From Pararhizobium sp. (lineage in GTDB: Bacteria; Pseudomonadota; Alphaproteobacteria; Rhizobiales; Rhizobiaceae): a stretch of DNA of 64,000 nucleotides. A program made the position numbers and the translations under genes. A model generated the notes under the pieces. It did not search any database, was not told where the DNA came from, and saw only the letters and a list, made by a program, of their open reading frames with translations. The stretch covers positions 682,001 to 746,000 of the forward strand of contig CP051237.1 in assembly GCA_017794825.1 (NCBI GenBank), given 5' to 3'. This document shows positions 16,579-25,526 of the stretch, one piece after another (within the stretch, counting starts at the first letter, position 1; each line of letters starts with the position of its first letter).

Positions 16579-17673
16579 TTACTGGGCAAGCCAGGCCTGG
16601 AACTTCGCATCCAGGTCGTCGCGATTGTCAGCCCACCATTCGTAGTTATACAGGAAGGTGTTCTTCGCGTTTTCCGGATCGGTCGGCATATGCGGCGCCA
16701 TATCGATTCCGAGATCGGCGTGCTTGCCGACGAGCGGAGCGGAAGACTTGCGAGCCGGACCGTACGAGATGTACTTGGCCTGGTCGGCAAGGCGCTGCGT
16801 GTCGGTTGCGAAGTAGATGTAGTCCATGGCGCGCTTCAGGCGGTCTTCCGGCAGGCCGGCGGGAATGATCCAGCCGTCCAGGTCGAACACCTGTGCGTCC
16901 CAGAGCATGGCGACCGGCTGCTTCTGTTCCTCGATGACGGAGAAAAGGCGGCCGTTGTAGGTCGAACCCATGACGACTTCGCCGTCGGCCAGAAGCTGCG
17001 GCGTTTCGGCGCCGGCGGACCACCAGATGACATCGTCCTTGATGGTTGCGAGCTTGGCCAGAGCCTGATCGACGCCTTCCGGCGTGGACAGCACGTCATA
17101 GATATCTTCCTTCGCAACGCCGTCGCAGAGCAGAGCCCATTCGACATTGTTGATCGGGCGCTTTTCAAGCGAACGCTTGCCCGGATACTTCTCCGTGTCG
17201 AAAACCGCGCAGACATCCGTCGGCGGCGTGTCGCCAACCATGTCGGTGCGATATCCGAACGTCGTCGAATAGACGATCTGCGGAATGAAGCACTCGGAAA
17301 CCAGCAAGTCGCCGAAGTCTTCCGAAGCAGGCGTGCCGTCCGGAGCCGGAGCCAGTTCCTCGTCCGCGTTGATCTCGACAGCCAGACCTTCGTCACACAG
17401 GCGAATGGCGTCGGATGCGACGACGTCCACAACATCCCAGGTCACATTGCCGGCTTCGTTCATGGCGCGGAGCTTGGCGACCGCCTCGTTCGACGATTCG
17501 TCATTGATGATGTTCACATCCGGATGCATCGCCATATAAGGCTTGTGATAGGCGTTGTTCTGGGAAGCGGAATAGGCGCCGCCCCAGGATACGATCGTCA
17601 TATCCTCTGCAAATGCCGCAGGAACGCTCATTGTGAGCGCCGTTGCAGCGATCAGAAGAGATTTGAGTTTCAT
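16579..17673 (-). CDS. ABC transporter substrate-binding protein, PotD/PotF type
   Basis: The product is 364 residues from the ATG at 17673 with AGGGA seven bases upstream. A signal peptide is evident (MKLKSLLIAATALTMSVPAA, cleavage near AFA-ED). The mature start DMTIVSWGGAYSASQ is the family signature, followed by WDVVDVVASDAIRLCDEGLA and the later LDGWIIPAGLPEDRLKRAMD. It belongs to extracellular solute-binding family 1 for polyamine-like ligands. It lies between the ATPase and the permeases. Confidence 0.9.
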   Translation of the reverse strand: MKLKSLLIAATALTMSVPAAFAEDMTIVSWGGAYSASQNNAYHKPYMAMHPDVNIINDESSNEAVAKLRAMNEAGNVTWDVVDVVASDAIRLCDEGLAVEINADEELAPAPDGTPASEDFGDLLVSECFIPQIVYSTTFGYRTDMVGDTPPTDVCAVFDTEKYPGKRSLEKRPINNVEWALLCDGVAKEDIYDVLSTPEGVDQALAKLATIKDDVIWWSAGAETPQLLADGEVVMGSTYNGRLFSVIEEQKQPVAMLWDAQVFDLDGWIIPAGLPEDRLKRAMDYIYFATDTQRLADQAKYISYGPARKSSAPLVGKHADLGIDMAPHMPTDPENAKNTFLYNYEWWADNRDDLDAKFQAWLAQ

Positions 17674-17776
17674 TTCATGCTCCCTTTTTGGAATTGGTCC
17701 GGGCCTACGGGTGGTCCGGACGCATATACGGGCATTGATTTTGTCCCAATGCCCAACTTTTGGCCATGCATATGGC

Positions 17777-18871
17777 CTAACCGACCGGATCGAGCGCTTT
17801 GCAATCGCGCGCGTACCAGCCGATGTTGATTTCCTGGCCCTCGGAGAGCTTGCGTTCGCCGGACCGGTTGCGAACCTTGACGATGAATTCGTCATTGCCG
17901 GCAACTTTCATCCGTACGCGCAGATGGTCTCCGAGATAGATCATTTCTTCGATCTTGCCAGGCACGATGTTTTCCATGGCGTCGTCCGGAACCGTCTCGA
18001 TGCGCTCCGGCCGCAGCGAAAGCGTGGTGCGGTGTCCGACGCCCTCGACATTGACCCTTTCGGCCTTGAGTTCCGTTCCGTCGTCCAGTTTGACGTCGCA
18101 GACATTATCGTTGATCGCCGTGACCGTGCCGTTCATCTTGTTGTTTTCGCCGATGAACTGGGCGACGAAGGAATTCTGCGGAGATTCGTAGAGCGAATCC
18201 GGGCTCGACAGTTGCTGGATCACGCCGTCGTTGAACACGGCGACCCGGTCCGACATGGTCAGCGCCTCGGTCTGGTCGTGCGTCACATAGACAACGGTCA
18301 CGCCGAGGCTCTCGTGGATGTGCTTGATTTCATATTGCATCTGCTCGCGCAACTGCTTGTCCAGCGCGCCAAGCGGTTCGTCCATCAGCACGAGATCCGG
18401 CTCGAAGACGAGGGCGCGCGCAACGGCTACGCGCTGCTGCTGGCCGCCGGAAAGCTGCACCGGCCGGCGCGAGCCGAATTGCGGCAGTTCAACCATCTCC
18501 AGGGCGCGCTTGACCTTTTCCTCCTGCTCGGCGCGGCTCATGCTGCGCACCTGAAGCGGAAAGGCCAGGTTTTCGGCAACCGTCATGTGCGGAAACAGCG
18601 CATAGTTCTGGAACACCATGCCAACACCGCGCTTGTGCGGCGGCACATTGTTGATCGGCTTGTCGTTGAGATAAATCTCGCCGTGGGTGGCGGGCTCGAA
18701 GCCGGCCAGCATCATCAGACAGGTCGTCTTGCCCGACCCCGACGGCCCGAGCATGGTCAGGAACTCGCCCTTCTTGATATCCAGGTTCAGGTCTTTGACG
18801 ACAAGCGAAACGCCATCATAGCTCTTTTGCACCTGATCAAAGCGCACGCTCGCGCCTCTTTCACCTGTCAT
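17777..18871 (-). CDS. ABC transporter ATP-binding protein, PotA type
   Basis: The product is 364 residues. Motifs are Walker A LGPSGSGKTTCL, Q-loop GMVFQNYALFPHM, signature LSGGQQQRVAVARAL, Walker B LVLMDEPLGALD and H-loop VYVTHDQTEAL. A C-terminal TOBE region follows (RPERIETVPDDAMENIVPG), as in PotA and other CUT-type ATPases. It is the first gene of the operon ATPase, binding protein, permease, permease, and is divergent from livG. The ligand is probably a polyamine, but other small cations are possible. Confidence 0.9.
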   Translation of the reverse strand: MTGERGASVRFDQVQKSYDGVSLVVKDLNLDIKKGEFLTMLGPSGSGKTTCLMMLAGFEPATHGEIYLNDKPINNVPPHKRGVGMVFQNYALFPHMTVAENLAFPLQVRSMSRAEQEEKVKRALEMVELPQFGSRRPVQLSGGQQQRVAVARALVFEPDLVLMDEPLGALDKQLREQMQYEIKHIHESLGVTVVYVTHDQTEALTMSDRVAVFNDGVIQQLSSPDSLYESPQNSFVAQFIGENNKMNGTVTAINDNVCDVKLDDGTELKAERVNVEGVGHRTTLSLRPERIETVPDDAMENIVPGKIEEMIYLGDHLRVRMKVAGNDEFIVKVRNRSGERKLSEGQEINIGWYARDCKALDPVG

Positions 18872-19335
18872 TCAGCAGTCCCCTCGAAGATTTGTCCGCG
18901 TCCAGGACAGACACGGCGCACAATGACGCCGCAGCCCGAAACGAACCCCCGTTTAAATTTGTTTCGGTGCGCGCAGAAAACACTGCGACATACCTGTTTG
19001 CAGTTGTGGAAATTTCCCGCGACCGGGAGCGAGCCCGGACGTGAATATTGCAGAATTCGCGCTTCCGGCGCACACCGATCACCGGTGTCCGGACAACTGG
19101 CGGTATCATGCATTCCCCATTATTCGCCTTGGCGGCGTTTTTTATCATGGAGACATAGCATGTTCATTTTTGCGGCGAGATCAACCCGCAAACAAGAACT
19201 GTATTTCTCTATTTGCGACAATATTGTGCACTGATTGTATTTTAGCCCTCGCCGCGACACTTCCCATCCGCCGCCGGCGGTGATAAGTGGACAAAAAAAC
19301 TGGTCCGGCGAGACCAAGAAGAATACCGGGGAAGC
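18872..19335. promoter_or_regulatory. Divergent intergenic region between potA-like and livG genes
   Basis: This stretch of 464 bases has no convincing gene; short frames in it look accidental. It should contain promoters for both operons. Two symmetric elements stand out: ACACCG-ATCAC-CGGTGT at 19072-19088 and the palindrome ACAATATTGT at 19218-19227, which lies in a locally AT-rich part on the livG side. No regulator gene is adjacent, so the cognate proteins are unknown. Confidence 0.5.
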
Positions 19336-20151
19336 ATGACGAAGATCATCGATGTCAGAAACGTCACCAAGCGTTTCGGTGGGTTCTACGCGGTCGACGA
19401 TTGCAGCCTCTCGGTCGAAAAAGGCTCCATCACCGGGTTGATAGGGCCAAACGGCGCAGGCAAGACCACGCTGTTCAACATCGTCGCGGGCGCCTTTTCC
19501 CCAACCTCCGGCCAAATTCTCCTCGACGGAGAGGACGTCACCGGCCTGCCCGCGCACGAGTTGTTCGGCCGCGGCCTGCTCAGAACCTTCCAGATCGCGC
19601 ACGAATTCTCGCACATGACGGTGACGGAGAACCTGATGATGGTGCCCGAGCACCAGCCGGGCGAACATCTCGCCTCGGCCTGGTTCCGGCCCGGCGCCGT
19701 CAACCGGCGCGAAGCCGACGTGCGCAGGAAAGCCGAGGAAGTGCTCGACTTCCTCAAGATCAGCCATGTGAAGAACGAGCTTGCGGGCAATCTCTCCGGC
19801 GGCCAGAAGAAACTGCTGGAGCTTGGCCGCACCATGATGGTCGACGCCAAGGTCGTACTCCTCGACGAGATCGCCGCCGGCGTCAACCGGACGCTGCTCA
19901 ACGACCTCGTGGACAATATCGAACGCCTCAACCGGGAGTTCGGCTATACCTTCTTCGTGATCGAACACGACATGGACATGATCGCGCGGCTCTGCGATCC
20001 GGTGATCGTCATGGCCTCCGGCGCGGTTATGACCCAGGGTCATATCGCCGACATCCAGCGTAACGAGGCGGTGATCGAGGCCTATTTCGGCGGTTCGCCC
20101 ACCGGCAACGCCACCACAAGCGCAGACCACGCAGCGGGCGCCGCGTCATGA
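19336..20151 (+). CDS. livG: LivG-type branched-chain amino acid ABC transporter ATPase
   Basis: The product is 271 residues. Walker A is GPNGAGKTTLF and the signature is LSGGQKKLLELGRTMM. Walker B is VVLLDEIAAGVN, with DEIAAG in place of the more common DEPxAG. The C terminus has the LivG-specific IEHDMDMIARLCDPVIVM. It is the first gene of a livGFHM operon with no adjacent binding protein. Its last codons overlap livF by four bases. The substrate may be amino acids, amides or urea; sequence alone does not tell. Confidence 0.9.
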   Translation: MTKIIDVRNVTKRFGGFYAVDDCSLSVEKGSITGLIGPNGAGKTTLFNIVAGAFSPTSGQILLDGEDVTGLPAHELFGRGLLRTFQIAHEFSHMTVTENLMMVPEHQPGEHLASAWFRPGAVNRREADVRRKAEEVLDFLKISHVKNELAGNLSGGQKKLLELGRTMMVDAKVVLLDEIAAGVNRTLLNDLVDNIERLNREFGYTFFVIEHDMDMIARLCDPVIVMASGAVMTQGHIADIQRNEAVIEAYFGGSPTGNATTSADHAAGAAS

Positions 20152-20852
20152 GCCTCCTGAAGATCACCAACCTGCACGCCGGCTACGGCCAGATGTCGAT
20201 CCTGAAAGGCGTCGACATGGCGCTGGAGGAAGGCGAGATCGGCGTCATCGTCGGCCCGAACGGCGCGGGCAAGTCGACGACCCTCAAGGCCATCTTCGGC
20301 ATGCTCAACATTACCGAGGGCTCGATCGAGTTCGACGGCAAGGACATCACCGGAATCCGCTCCGAAGAGCTCGCCTCCCATCGCATCGCCTTCGTTCCGC
20401 AGGAAAGCAACGTATTCCACACGCTGACGGTGCACGAGAACCTGGAGATGGGCGCCTATATCAGGCGCGACGATTTCAGCCGGGTTATGGACCACGTCTA
20501 CGAGATCTTCCCGCCGCTGAAGGAAAAGCGCCGCCAGCCGGCCGGCGAACTCTCCGGCGGCCAGCGGCAGATGGTCGCCTTCGGCCGCGCGCTGATGATC
20601 GAGCCGAAGCTGATCCTGCTCGACGAGCCGACCGCCGGCCTCTCGCCAATGTTCATGTCGCAGATCTTCGACCGGGTGATCGCCATCAACAAGACCGGCG
20701 TCACCGTCGCCATGGTCGAACAGAACGCCAAACAGGCGCTCGCGATCGCGCACAAGGGGTTCGTGCTCGCCAACGGCGCCAACTCCTTCACCGACACGGG
20801 CAGAAATCTCCTCGACAACCCCGAAGTCGCCAAAAGCTTTCTTGGCGGATAG
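20148..20852 (+). CDS. livF: LivF-type branched-chain amino acid ABC transporter ATPase
   Basis: The product is 234 residues, starting at an ATGA overlap with livG. Motifs are Walker A GPNGAGKSTTLKAIFGML, signature LSGGQRQMVAFGRALM, Walker B LILLDEPTAGLSP and the LivF-type MVEQNAKQALAIAHKGFVL. It forms the second nucleotide-binding subunit with LivG. The gene ends 12 bases before the livH GTG start. Confidence 0.92.
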   Translation: MSLLKITNLHAGYGQMSILKGVDMALEEGEIGVIVGPNGAGKSTTLKAIFGMLNITEGSIEFDGKDITGIRSEELASHRIAFVPQESNVFHTLTVHENLEMGAYIRRDDFSRVMDHVYEIFPPLKEKRRQPAGELSGGQRQMVAFGRALMIEPKLILLDEPTAGLSPMFMSQIFDRVIAINKTGVTVAMVEQNAKQALAIAHKGFVLANGANSFTDTGRNLLDNPEVAKSFLGG

Positions 20853-20864
20853 CGGGAGGACCAC

Positions 20865-21857
20865 GTGAACGATCTCGTCTTTTTCATCAACAAGGGTCTC
20901 CTGTCCGGGATGATCATCGGCTCGATCTACGCGATGGGCGCGATCGGCGTGACGATGATCTTCGGGATCCTGCGCTTCGCCCATTTCGCGCATGGCGACA
21001 TGATGACGCTCGGCGCCTTCGTGACGCTCATCATCGCCGCGCTTCTGGCGTCCGCAGGCGTCGTCCTGCCCTTTCCGATCGCCTTCGCGGCGATCATTCC
21101 GGCGATGGCCGTCACCGCGGTTCTCGCGATCGGCCTCGACAAGATGTTCTACAAGCCGCTGCGCAACGCCGGCGCCCGTCCGGTCGTCCTCGTCATGGCC
21201 TCGGTCGGCGTCACCCTCATGCTGCAGGGGCTGATCCGTCTCTTTGCCGGCGTGCGCGCCCGCGACATGTTCATCGACCAGCCGAAGGACATCTTCCAGA
21301 TCCCCTTCCCCGGCGCCACGCGCGCGGTGATCCTGACGGAGCCGCAGGTCGTGCTGATCGGCTTCACCGTCGTCGCAGTGCTGGCGCTGCACCTGTTTCT
21401 CACGCGCTCGCGTCTCGGCAAGGCGATGCGCGCCGTCTCCGACAATCCGGAGCTCGCCCGCATTACCGGCATCAACACCAATCACGTCGTGTGGGCCACC
21501 TGGATCATCGGCGGCGGGCTTGCCTGCGCCGCCGGCTCGCTTCTGTCCATGGACGTCACGCTGAAGCCGGATCTCTCCTTCAACATCCTGCTGCCGATCT
21601 TTGCGGCGACCATCGTCGGCGGCATCGGCCAGCCATACGGGGCGATCGCCGGCGGCTTCCTCGTCGGCTTCTGCGAAACGCTCGCCGTGTTCAACTGGTC
21701 GGTGCTCCTGCGGCCGATCCAGGACAGCCTGTGGTTCGAACTGCCGCGCAACATGGCGCTGGTGCCGACCGAGTACAAGCTTATGGTGCCGTTCGTGATC
21801 CTGATCATCGTGCTGATCTACCGCCCGACCGGCATCTTCCGCGGGAGGGTCCTGTAA
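20865..21857 (+). CDS. livH: LivH-type branched-chain amino acid ABC transporter permease
   Basis: The product is 330 residues from a GTG at 20865 with GGGAGG five bases upstream. It is rich in membrane segments and starts with the LivH pattern INKGLLSGMIIGSIYAMGAI. The EAA-like loop is SRLGKAMRAVSDNPELARIT, and the end is FVILIIVLIYRPTGIFRGRV. The stop overlaps the livM start by one base. Confidence 0.9.
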   Translation: MNDLVFFINKGLLSGMIIGSIYAMGAIGVTMIFGILRFAHFAHGDMMTLGAFVTLIIAALLASAGVVLPFPIAFAAIIPAMAVTAVLAIGLDKMFYKPLRNAGARPVVLVMASVGVTLMLQGLIRLFAGVRARDMFIDQPKDIFQIPFPGATRAVILTEPQVVLIGFTVVAVLALHLFLTRSRLGKAMRAVSDNPELARITGINTNHVVWATWIIGGGLACAAGSLLSMDVTLKPDLSFNILLPIFAATIVGGIGQPYGAIAGGFLVGFCETLAVFNWSVLLRPIQDSLWFELPRNMALVPTEYKLMVPFVILIIVLIYRPTGIFRGRVL

Positions 21858-23134
21858 TGGAAGGCAATGTGTTCGAGCGCAACCGTCGCGACATGACCCT
21901 CTTCGCCGGCCTCGCACTTCTCGTCGCCGTCATTTTCCTGACCCAGGGCAGCGTCTACTCGCTGCGCATGCTGGTGGAAGCCGGCTGCTATGCGATGATC
22001 GCGCTCGGGCTGACCATCCAGTGGGGCTATGCCGGTCTTTTCAATGTCGGCGTCATGGGCTTCATCGCCGCCGGGGCCGCGTCTTCGGTGCTCATCACCT
22101 TCCCCACCAATCCGGATTTCTGGAATTCCAATGGCCCGCAGCTCGTCGCAATGTTTCTTGTCAAGCTGGCCTTCAGCGCGATTCTGCTGTGGCTCGCCAA
22201 TATTTCCGGCCGGTTCGGCGTCGGCCGCCGGCTGCGCGGCTTGCTGATCGTCATCGCGATCGCCGTCGCCTATCTCGTGCTGTCGGCGCACATGACGACG
22301 ATGGCCGAGCAGATCGAGGCGAACAGCGGCTGGATCGGCGGTCTCGGCCTGCCCGTCCTCGTCGGCTGGATCGTCGCCGGCGTCGTCGCCGGCGTCATCG
22401 CCTGGTTCGTCGGCAAGATCTGCCTGGGGCTTCGCTCCGACTATCTGGCGATCGCGACGCTGGGCATCGCTCAGATCATCAAGCATTTCCTGAAGAACGC
22501 CGACTGGCTGACCCGCGGCACGCTCACCGTCTCGCCGCTTCCATGGCCGGTCGAAATGCCAAGCGGCGGCGAATTCATCATGGCGCGCGCTTCCTATCTC
22601 AGCCTGGTGGCGATCGCCGTGGTCATCATCTATCTGCTGCTTGAGCGCGCCTACAACGCGCCATGGGGCCGGATGATGCGGGCGATCCGCGACAACGAGA
22701 CGGCGGCCGAGGCGATGGGCAAGAACGTCACCAGCCGCCGCATCGAGATCTTCGTGCTCGGCAGCGTGCTGATGGGCTTTGGCGGTGCGATGCTCATCCA
22801 CTTCGCTTCCATCTACGATCCGTCCGGCTTCCTCGATCTCAACCACACATTCCTGATCTGGGTGATGGTGATCCTCGGCGGATCGGGCAACAATCGCGGC
22901 GCCATCTTCGGCGCGGTCTTCGTCTACATCGTGTGGGTCATGTCGGAGCCGATCACGCTCGCCCTTTTCGACGTCATACGTACGTACGGCGTCGCCTGGT
23001 TCGACTGGGATCCGCCATCGGATTTCAACAGCCGTGCGCTGCAGATGCGCGTCTTCGTCATCGGTCTGACCATCACGCTGGTGCTGCGCTTCGCGCCCCG
23101 CGGCCTGCTGCCGGAGCGCCAGGCGCGGCATTAG
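21857..23134 (+). CDS. livM: LivM-type branched-chain amino acid ABC transporter permease
   Basis: The product is 425 residues from the ATG at 21857, which shares a base with the livH stop (TAATG). LivM features are LVEAGCYAMIALGLTIQWGY, LGLRSDYLAIATLGIAQIIK, the loop APWGRMMRAIRDNETAAEAM and the C-terminal LRFAPRGLLPERQ. A stretch of extra membrane segments at about residues 85-190 makes it longer than many homologues. It is the last gene of the operon. Confidence 0.9.
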   Translation: MEGNVFERNRRDMTLFAGLALLVAVIFLTQGSVYSLRMLVEAGCYAMIALGLTIQWGYAGLFNVGVMGFIAAGAASSVLITFPTNPDFWNSNGPQLVAMFLVKLAFSAILLWLANISGRFGVGRRLRGLLIVIAIAVAYLVLSAHMTTMAEQIEANSGWIGGLGLPVLVGWIVAGVVAGVIAWFVGKICLGLRSDYLAIATLGIAQIIKHFLKNADWLTRGTLTVSPLPWPVEMPSGGEFIMARASYLSLVAIAVVIIYLLLERAYNAPWGRMMRAIRDNETAAEAMGKNVTSRRIEIFVLGSVLMGFGGAMLIHFASIYDPSGFLDLNHTFLIWVMVILGGSGNNRGAIFGAVFVYIVWVMSEPITLALFDVIRTYGVAWFDWDPPSDFNSRALQMRVFVIGLTITLVLRFAPRGLLPERQARH

Positions 23135-23155
23135 CGCCTCCCGCTCTCTGAAACC

Positions 23156-23199
23156 TTGAAGAAAGCGCCAATTCCGGATATATGACTACAGTAGTCATA
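23156..23199 (+). promoter_or_regulatory. Promoter and operator of the phd/vapC pair
   Basis: A -35-like TTGAAG (23156-23161) and -10-like TATATG (23179-23184) are 17 bases apart. A perfect palindrome, TATGACTAC-A-GTAGTCATA (23181-23199), overlaps the -10 element. It ends 14 bases before the antitoxin ATG. This is the expected layout for conditional autorepression by a Phd-type antitoxin with its toxin. Confidence 0.7.
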
Positions 23200-23213
23200 A
23201 ACGAGAAGCGCAC

Positions 23214-23456
23214 ATGAGAGAAATCCAGCTCAAAGACGCCAAGGCAACCCTGTCCGCTGTCGTGGATCAGGCCATTCTGGGTCGCCCTTCCGTCATCACC
23301 CGGCATGGCAAGAAGCAAGCCGTCATCCTGTCGTTCGACGACTATGAGAAGTTGTCGCATGTCCCGAGCTTCGGACGGCTTCTGGCGTCGTTTCCCGGCG
23401 AAGACGGCGATATTCCCGATCGCAGCGAAAAACCCGCCCGAACCGTCGATCTCTGA
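23214..23456 (+). CDS. Phd/YefM-family antitoxin
   Basis: The product is 80 residues. The start MREIQLKDAKATLSAVVDQA and the middle RPSVITRHGKKQAVILSFDD are typical of the Phd/YefM DNA-binding fold. The C-terminal tail (SFPGEDGDIPDRSEKPAR) is polar and would wrap the toxin. The stop codon overlaps the first base of the PIN-domain toxin start. A perfect palindrome sits just upstream, so the protein probably represses its own promoter. Confidence 0.9.
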   Translation: MREIQLKDAKATLSAVVDQAILGRPSVITRHGKKQAVILSFDDYEKLSHVPSFGRLLASFPGEDGDIPDRSEKPARTVDL

Positions 23457-23896
23457 TGTATCTGGTCGACACGAACGTCATCTCTGCGCTGGCGCCATCA
23501 AACCAGAGGCCCGCTTCCAGACTAGTGGAGTGGCTTGATAGGGCCAGTCCGTATCTTTTTTTATCCGTCATCACTGTTGCGGAGATCCAGTCAGGCATCG
23601 CCCGGGCGGACCGCATAGGCGCGAGCACGAAAGCGACAAGACTGCGCGAGTGGTGGGGAGCCATTGAATATCTATATGCCCGGCAGCTGCTGGATTTTGA
23701 CCTTGGATGCGCTCACATCGCCGGCAGAATTCTCGACGAAGCCCGTGCGCATCGGCCAGGCTTTGAAGACATTGCGATCGCCGCAACCGCTCGGGCGCAC
23801 GAACTCACGGTCCTGACGCGCAATTTGCGGCATTTCGAACCTCTGGGGGTCCCGGCCATCGATCCGTTCGACGCCCTTCCGCCTCTGCCCGAATAA
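23456..23896 (+). CDS. vapC: VapC-like PIN-domain toxin
   Basis: The product is 146 residues. The PIN-domain acidic residues are all present: D5 (MYLVDTNVIS), E43 (TVAEIQSGIA) and D105 (FEDIAIAATA), with the supporting N123 (LTRNLRHF). PIN toxins are magnesium-dependent RNases that often cut tRNA or rRNA. It is translationally coupled to the Phd-type antitoxin. The combination Phd antitoxin with PIN toxin is common in alphaproteobacteria. Nothing suggests inactivation. Confidence 0.9.
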   Translation: MYLVDTNVISALAPSNQRPASRLVEWLDRASPYLFLSVITVAEIQSGIARADRIGASTKATRLREWWGAIEYLYARQLLDFDLGCAHIAGRILDEARAHRPGFEDIAIAATARAHELTVLTRNLRHFEPLGVPAIDPFDALPPLPE

Positions 23897-23900
23897 CCGC

Positions 23901-24512
23901 TCAGACGGCCTTCGCGTCGTCGGGCCGCATCAGTTCCCAGGCTTCCGTCACCGTTGAATAGTCCCGATAACCCATGCGCGCGATGGGACGCGCGTGCGCC
24001 GTGTCGAACCGGCCGTCGCGAATGTATTCGTCGCGGATATGCGTGTGCACGACCTGCCCGATGACGAAAAAGCGGTTGATCGGGTTGCCGTCCTTGTCGC
24101 TCAGCCGGGTCGCCGACACCGTGACGCATTCCATCGCTGCAGGGCTTTCGGCGACGAAAGGCGTTGAAATTTCGACCGGTTCGCCGAGCGTGAGGCCGGC
24201 CAGCTGGAACTCGTTCGCGCCGTCGGGAACCGACCCGGACGATATGTTCATGGCGTCTGCAAGATCTTCCGTGGCGAGCGAAATGGTGAACTCGCCGCGG
24301 TCACGGGCGTTCTTGAAGGAATGCTTTGCGCCTTCGCTCGAAAATCCGATCATGTTCGGGGCAGTGCCGAGACCGGCGAAGAAGGAGTACGGCGCGAGAT
24401 TGGGCACGCCGTCGGCGTTGCGGGTCCCGATCCAGCCGATGGGTCTCGGCGCGATGATCGCCTTGAACGGATCGAATTTGAGCGTCTCGGGGCGCTCGTC
24501 ACCATAATGCAT
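23901..24512 (-). CDS. Flavin reductase family protein (FMN-binding split barrel)
   Basis: The product is 203 residues. It has the flavoredoxin-like pattern FDPFKAIIAPRPIGWIGTRN, then GVPNLAPYSFFAGLGTAPN, then FTISLATEDLADAMNISSG, and FFVIGQVVHTHI near the C terminus. Such proteins bind FMN and reduce free flavin or act as oxidoreductases on small molecules; the substrate is not clear. It converges on the vapC gene with a four-base gap and lies downstream of the tetR gene on the same strand. Confidence 0.85.
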   Translation of the reverse strand: MHYGDERPETLKFDPFKAIIAPRPIGWIGTRNADGVPNLAPYSFFAGLGTAPNMIGFSSEGAKHSFKNARDRGEFTISLATEDLADAMNISSGSVPDGANEFQLAGLTLGEPVEISTPFVAESPAAMECVTVSATRLSDKDGNPINRFFVIGQVVHTHIRDEYIRDGRFDTAHARPIARMGYRDYSTVTEAWELMRPDDAKAV

Positions 24513-24609
24513 GTTCGGTCTTTCCTGCTCGTGGTCCGTTCAGTCTTGCGTGAGGCCGAAAGGAATACGCTTCAATCGCGAGGCAAGCAACGCATCGACG
24601 ACGCCAGTC

Positions 24610-25269
24610 CTACGCCGACATTTTCGTCTTGTTACTTCTGTCCTCGAATATCATGCGTTTGAGGTCATCGGGCGCGATGTCCAGCGGAATAATGCCCGGG
24701 CAGACCAGTTCCGCATAATAGGGAATTTTTGCAAGACGCTCTTCCAGCGTTTCCGGCGCGCCGACCGCGTAATATCCAACCTGGTGGAAATAGGCCAGTT
24801 GCGCATGCACGAGAGCGGCAGTTCCCTTGTAGCCGAAGCTTTCATACATCGACTGCAACTGGTCGATCCGGCGCTGCTCCACCTCCTGGAGAATACGGTT
24901 CGTTTCGGTCGAAGAGCGCGCCCAGTCGCGAATGGCGCCGTCATAGGTTGGATCGTAAAGCGATGTGTCGAACAGGATCCTCAGATACCGAAGATACTTC
25001 TCCCGGCAATCCAGCTTCCGGTCGTCGAAGACCAGGTTGAAATGGCGTGAGTTCTCCGTCTTCCAGTGTTCCCGCAAATGATCCAGCAATTCATCGAAAT
25101 TGCCGTAGAGCCAGTAGAATGCGCCGGTCGTCACGTTGAGGCTCGAGGCGACGCGTCTGAGACTGAGGCCCTGGACGCCTTCCGAAATCAGCAACTGCCT
25201 GGCGGCGTCGACCCAGTCTTCGCGCGTCAGCTTCTGCGCTTTCCTTTTGTTTGGCTGTCCGGGTTCCAC
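24610..25269 (-). CDS. TetR-family transcriptional regulator
   Basis: The product is 219 residues. The N-terminal helix-turn-helix is clear (LTREDWVDAARQLLISEGVQ, LSLRRVASSLNVTTGAFYWL, YGNFDELLDHL). The C-terminal domain is of unknown ligand specificity. It is divergent from the TRAP transporter operon, and the gap between them holds a perfect 20-bp palindrome over the presumed transcription start. It therefore probably controls dctP and itself, with the transported compound or a derivative as ligand. Confidence 0.9.
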   Translation of the reverse strand: MEPGQPNKRKAQKLTREDWVDAARQLLISEGVQGLSLRRVASSLNVTTGAFYWLYGNFDELLDHLREHWKTENSRHFNLVFDDRKLDCREKYLRYLRILFDTSLYDPTYDGAIRDWARSSTETNRILQEVEQRRIDQLQSMYESFGYKGTAALVHAQLAYFHQVGYYAVGAPETLEERLAKIPYYAELVCPGIIPLDIAPDDLKRMIFEDRSNKTKMSA

Positions 25270-25376
25270 TCAATGTCCCTCCATCAGCATGGCAATCGCA
25301 TGATGAACGTCAATCTTCAATGGCTTATTGCCCGCCAAGGAACGTAGCCGTGTGCTCGCGCGTCTCCAAACTCATC

Positions 25377-25429
25377 TTGACTCGCCAATTGTCATTCCAC
25401 TAGATATGCAACATAACAGGTGTTATGTT
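25377..25429 (+). promoter_or_regulatory. Promoter and TetR operator upstream of the TRAP operon
   Basis: A -35-like TTGACT (25377-25382) and -10-like TAGATA (25401-25406) are 18 bases apart. The perfect palindrome AACATAACA-GG-TGTTATGTT spans 25410-25429, covering the predicted start point. TetR dimers bind sites of this size, and the divergent tetR gene begins 140 bases away. Binding by that protein is inference. Confidence 0.7.
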
Positions 25430-25526
25430 CATAAAAAATGAAGCTGCCTTCCGGGATCGCCAAGCCGGATCTCCCGGAAACAACGCAGCCGGATTCACCA
25501 AAACCTGACCCAACAGGAGGGGTACG

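Noticed and set aside
18861..19148. Small genes in the potA-livG gap
   Set aside because: Short frames there lack ribosome sites and family features and overlap the region expected to hold promoters.
20082..21917. A 611-residue frame on the minus strand across livF and livH
   Set aside because: It is antisense to well-supported genes, is rich in Arg, His and Asp as expected for an antisense frame in GC-rich DNA, and has no recognisable domain.
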